Of a DNA stretch of 64,000 nucleotides, positions 60,001 through 64,000 are shown one piece after another; positions within the stretch are counted from its first letter, which is position 1, and every line of letters begins with the position of its first letter. A program made the translations under genes and the position numbers. This stretch comes from Macquaria australasica (taxonomy: Eukaryota > Chordata > Actinopteri > Centrarchiformes > Percichthyidae), in the NCBI GenBank assembly GCA_005408345.1, contig SEMN01000794.1, forward strand, positions 1 to 64,000. The letters run 5' to 3'. Under the pieces are notes generated by a model, which was not told the origin of the DNA, ran no database searches, and saw nothing but the letters and a program-made list of their open reading frames with translations.

Positions 60001-63000
60001 CATCCATAACAGGAGTTGATGTGTGTCTGTTCTTGTTATGCAGAGCAGGTAGCAGGCTCCATATGGCCAGGGCTTCCTCCCAGCATTCCTCTGAATATTC
60101 TAGCAGTATGACTGCAACAGCACAGCACACACATACACACACACTAACAACAACAACAAAAAAAGTCTTGAAGCCAACCAGATCCCGAGGAGAGGCCGAC
60201 GGAGGCAGCAGGCGAGGAGAAGTCTGCAAATCCACTGATCAGGTCTGTGTTGAGAAATGGACATAAACACATCAATTTTAAACAAGCGAGCTCCAGGTGT
60301 CATTCTACCATAGTTAGCATTCCTTCAGTGTCAGAAGTGTAGTAGGGAGGGGAGGGGTGGTGGCAGTGGATAGGTGGAGAAGAGCAAACATCTGTTCAGC
60401 TCTCCCGCCCTCTCCATTCACCAGGGACTGCTCCGAAAACATCTGGTGCACTTAGTTCCTATACATCAACTCCCTCCCCCTGCTGTCCCCAAAATCTGAA
60501 GAAGCTAGCATCAGCAGCTGGGCACTGTCACTACAGAGTCTAGTCCTGCAGTCACTGTGGAGTTTTCTGATTTGTACAATGTTGCGACACTGGGCAAAGG
60601 TTATTCCTGGATTTACTGGTGTCTAGCTTGTTTGCTAAGAATATACAACATGTAAATAAAACATATTTGGGGCTATTGGAAAGCATATTTTTTCCCTTTT
60701 GGGCAGAGACTAGCTGTTTCCATAAGGTGCTAAGCTATTCTGAACATGGTCCAAATCTTGTCAGCTAACTCCTGCTAAGACAGCAAACAATCGCATTTCA
60801 GGGTATTACTTGAAGTTAGTGACATTAGACCTGTGGCAGCAGGCTGGCTTGGTGTTGTGTCCACCATTAGTAGGTCAGCTAGGCCGGTTCTGGAGGGCTG
60901 AGGGGCTGCTGGCTGGGACTGAAATAAAGAACATTTACAAAAAGATCAGGGCACAGTACATACATAACTACACACGTATCAATAAAGTCTTATCTTATGT
61001 GCTCACATGTGCTCTTGCTACCTGTTTGGAGGTGGTGCCTGGACTCTTGTCTCCTGTGAAGTTGGCTGCGGCCCCCAAGTCTACTTTCCTGGACGGGACC
61101 CCTCCTCTCTTCCGTGTTGCTGTAGTCTCTGTTGCTTGGACTATGTGCACACTCTTGGTGGTAACAGTCTCCTCTTCATCTTTAAAGTCTTTTCCTGACT
61201 GGCCATTGTGAGACGAGCGACCCCGGTCCTCCTCGTTGTCACTATGGAAACACAATAATGGCTCAGGTAAGACAACCAGTTATGTGAGGACACATAAGGT
61301 TTTCTTTGTACATACTATATCCATCAAGAAACAAAAAGAACCAAACACTGTTCTGGATGAAGCCTTGTTGTTATCTATTGTAGTGTACTTTTCTTTTGTT
61401 CTTTTTTCCTCTCTTTGTGGCTATTAAAGGCCTGATCAGTCATTTTGGACCATTTAATTTACAGGTATATTCACAATATAATTGTAAAGTTTGACATATA
61501 GATTTAAAAAAGCATTTTGTGATCATAATTTAAAAAATAAAGGCCCAAATTACTGCCGTGTTTACAAGCAGCACTGATGTAAAAACCTTTAACAGCATCA
61601 GAAAACTTCACTTTGGTCTAGTTGTTCATTCTGTATTAATAATGTGATTTTGGTGGTGGGGGCTTCCCTTTTGTTCATATTTAGAACATGGTTTGTGCCT
61701 TTCAATATGGTGCCAAATATAATATGATGACATGTCTGTCTCCAACCTAAATCGATCCGGTGAGTCGTCTCTGTCCTTCTTCCTAAATCGGCTTATGGTA
61801 TCGTCAATAGTGTTGCCGATTTTGTCGCTGATCTCCCCCAACTTCTCGCTGAAGGGGAATTGCCCTTTATTCTTGTCCCAGTCGTCGTCCCACTTCCCCC
61901 GGCTATCGCTGGAGTCGTACCTGTCCCCCGCTGGAGGTAAGCGGGTGGAAAAGGAGATAGACGTAGAAAAAAGTACATGAATTAAATTAAAACCCAAAGT
62001 TTTTGTAACTGTCAGTCTGTTTCACTCCCTCAACTGTGGACTTACAGTAACTTCGGTATCCCATACTGTCTGAGGATACCCCAATGTATTTGTCTTTGTT
62101 CTTCTTTGCCTTTTTCCGTTCTTCCCTAAGCCGGTCATCATCCTGGACAAACTCCACCATCTCCTTCACCTTCTGACGCACATTCACACCTTGGTCCTTC
62201 CCATTCTCATCTGGAGACAGAGACACAGAAACACAGAGATTAATATCATTAAAGAATTAGCAGCCCTTGTGTTAACTTTACAACATATTGAAACCACACA
62301 CAGGCAATAAATAAGAACATCTCCACACAGGGAAAGTTGAAAGTCCTTGTTTGTAAACTGCACCATAAATACACACATGGTTGGGAAGAGTGAAAGCAGC
62401 TTTAAAGCAGTGTGTGTGTGTGTGGTTTAAGGGTTTGTGGACTAAGCAGTGCTTAGTCCATTCATTACAGCTCACACTGAAGCTATTGTTAATAAACACT
62501 AAACACCACAATGCTGATGTGTTCAGAGCACCTCACCTAATCAAAGTAAAATTTAAAAAAAGGAAAGTTTCTTTTTTGTTTAGCAGGTTTGTTTAGGTAC
62601 TACTCCTATAAAAATACAGAGGGAAAGGACCAGAACGATACCTTACCTACAAAGTGGTAGCTTTCTAATGATCTCAGGTCATACAGATGTTCTCTGGCAC
62701 TAGTAACAACCCGCTCTGATCCATTCCTGATTAGATGAGCCAGCAGTAGTAGGGACTGAGAAACAGACACACAACAGTAGTTAGAGCAAAAAGTGCTTCA
62801 GGTTTGATTCATAGTCAATCTGACCTGTTTTTCTCTAGCATAGCCTTGAACTGGATCAGTTGTGGGTATTTTCATTTCAGAGCATGTTAACAATATGAGG
62901 CATCTAACTGTTTGTACTCAAGGCCAACTGTTTTTGTCTTGTGAATTATTAAAAACAAAAAGTTATTTCAATTAAAAACACCCCTCTTCAGCTAATGTAC

Positions 63001-63349
63001 AATTTTTTTTTATTAAAGTCTGTTGTTGATACCTCACTCCTGCCTGTAAGTAATGAGCAGAAAATTAGAAGTTAATGTTAACAGATGGCTCATTTTAACG
63101 GTTCCAGCTTGAGTCGGGTTAAAACGGAAGCCACTTTGGGTCTGGTCCAAAATTTTAGGTCAAATCAAAACTGTACTTAGTGCTTAGGGCTTCAAGCCTC
63201 GTGTCATTAAGCATGTGCTTTTGTGGGATGTTGCAACAGTACTGTGGCAGACCTTGTAGACTCTCCTCCAGTTCTTCTTGTTATCCCTCAGCATGCGGGC
63301 CCACAGCATGTTCATCACCTCTGGGAACTGCTCGTACATGAAGGTGGCT
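57009..63349 (-). CDS. CLINT1: clathrin interactor 1 / epsinR (5'-partial)
   Basis: An ENTH-domain adaptor at the trans-Golgi network and endosomes, linking PI4P membranes, SNAREs, AP-1/GGA ears and clathrin. Ten exons in transcript order: 63349-63253, 62755-62647, 62210-62046, 61930-61747, 61241-61022, 60918-60831, 60244-60179, 59682-59378, 57645-57435, 57304-57009, all in phase. The ENTH remainder is ATFMYEQFPEVMNMLWARML, NKKNWRRVYK, LIRNGSERVVTSAREHLYDL and VNVRQKVKEMVEFVQDDDRL. Next come KWDDDWDKNK, KLGEISDKIGNTIDDTISRF and DEEETVTTK. Ear- and clathrin-type motifs follow: GFADFS, GDFGEW, DLFGAM, DLFDLMG. LPSTWSDHSVNISLDFLGPG precedes a Met/Gly-rich tail ending DAFADFGNFGK. Two donors are GTTGG-type (after 60179 and 61747). 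The N-terminal part of ENTH (first roughly 50 residues) lies beyond position 64000. Confidence 0.93.
62046..63349 (-). CDS. CLINT1: CLINT1 exons for the ENTH domain (C-terminal two-thirds)
   Basis: Three exons (63349-63253, 62755-62647, 62210-62046) cover the ENTH helices from ATFMYEQF to the basic linker REERKKAKKNKDKY. Identity to vertebrate epsinR is near complete by eye. Confidence 0.9.
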
Positions 63350-64000
63350 CTGATTACAGAAACATTCACAGAAGAAAGAAAGAGGAAGACATTGTCCTTT
63401 TACTGATGAAAGATTTAATTTGCAATGCACGACAGCCAACAATTGGACTACTAACACCTTTTACAGCCATTGACCAAAGTCTCCCTTGTACTACGGAGGC
63501 CCAGGAGCTAAACTCAGGAAGTATTTCAGGTTCCTTTAGCATATTTGTGTTTGTGAATCCACTGCATCCCAAGAACTGCAAGGATTAGGCAAACCAGACA
63601 AATAAAAGATCATCCATTAGTATATCACTGTACATGCAACAAAACACTGTAAATGTAGAGGACGTTCAGGTCATTGTCCTGTTGTTTGTAATTTAATGCT
63701 GTGTGACTGTATGTTAATGTAGGAAGAGACACATGCAGAGGTGGAAAGGGAGTCTGAAAAAACACCTGAAAGGTCAGGACTATTTCTATTTCTAAAGTAG
63801 CAAGGATCTTCTTTCTGCTTTAGTATGCAACCACAATGAAACCATTACAAAGTTAAGTTTCAGCCTCAGTTTAGTTTCTTTCACTCTGTCTCTAGTTGGC
63901 ATAATTAGCGTTTAAATGTCAATAACAACAGAATATTTTTCCCATTTCTGCCCGAATAATGATACTACAACCAGTGATTGCAGTGGTGTGAATGAATGCT
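63350..64000 (-). other. CLINT1: CLINT1 intron, continuing off the window
   Basis: No exon was seen. The acceptor at 63350-63351 has a TGTTTCTGTAATCAG tract. The preceding exon is expected further right. Confidence 0.7.

Overview
The window is vertebrate nuclear DNA, almost certainly from a ray-finned (teleost) fish and probably a percomorph. All genes are intron-containing or single-exon vertebrate genes with GT-AG splice sites. Introns are compact. Dinucleotide (CA/TG and GA) microsatellites are very dense, and several interspersed repeats resemble families common in percomorph genomes. There are no bacterial, organellar or CRISPR features.

Layout, left to right. (1) About 1-16,650: PPP2R2B on the + strand, the B55-beta WD40 regulatory subunit of protein phosphatase 2A. 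Nine coding exons (4609-14743) encode everything except roughly the first 23 residues, whose exon lies upstream of the window. A possible alternative first coding exon sits at 3919-3958. (2) 17574-18899: GPR151 on the + strand, a single-exon orphan class A GPCR, with its poly(A) signal at 19581. (3) About 24,360-42,070: ADAM19 (meltrin beta) on the - strand. All 23 coding exons can be placed; they join in phase to give a 952-residue membrane metalloprotease-disintegrin. (4) 45227-49645: THG1L on the - strand, tRNA-His guanylyltransferase, six exons, 292 residues. (5) 50574-53278: LSM11 on the + strand, the U7 snRNP Sm-like protein, four exons, 340 residues. (6) About 54,930 to beyond the right edge: CLINT1 (epsinR) on the - strand. 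Ten 3' exons are present; the exons for the N-terminal part of the ENTH domain are off the window.

Gene order. All six genes have human counterparts on 5q (from memory). PPP2R2B followed by GPR151 in the same orientation is an old linkage. ADAM19, THG1L, LSM11 and CLINT1 form a second block that in human lies several Mb away. Here the two blocks are fused. THG1L and LSM11 are head to head with about 0.9 kb between their start codons, whereas I recall them as co-oriented in human. SOX30 is not seen between ADAM19 and THG1L.

The genes do not form one pathway: they cover dephosphorylation, GPCR signalling, ectodomain shedding, tRNA-His maturation, histone pre-mRNA 3' processing and clathrin-coated vesicle traffic. 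Between and within them are microsatellites, several inverted-repeat MITEs (one family with at least four copies, two of them with inverted arms), a tRNA-derived SINE, and a perfect 47-bp palindrome just downstream of the ADAM19 stop codon. I found no clear previously undescribed system. The most checkable novelties are the PPP2R2B alternative exon, the ADAM19 3'-UTR palindrome, a UG-repeat immediately upstream of a frame-disrupting ADAM19 exon, and an ADAM19 terminal intron whose retention would change the protein by one residue. Exon coordinates were derived by hand from splice motifs and reading phase; every multi-exon gene closes in frame, but single-base errors are possible.
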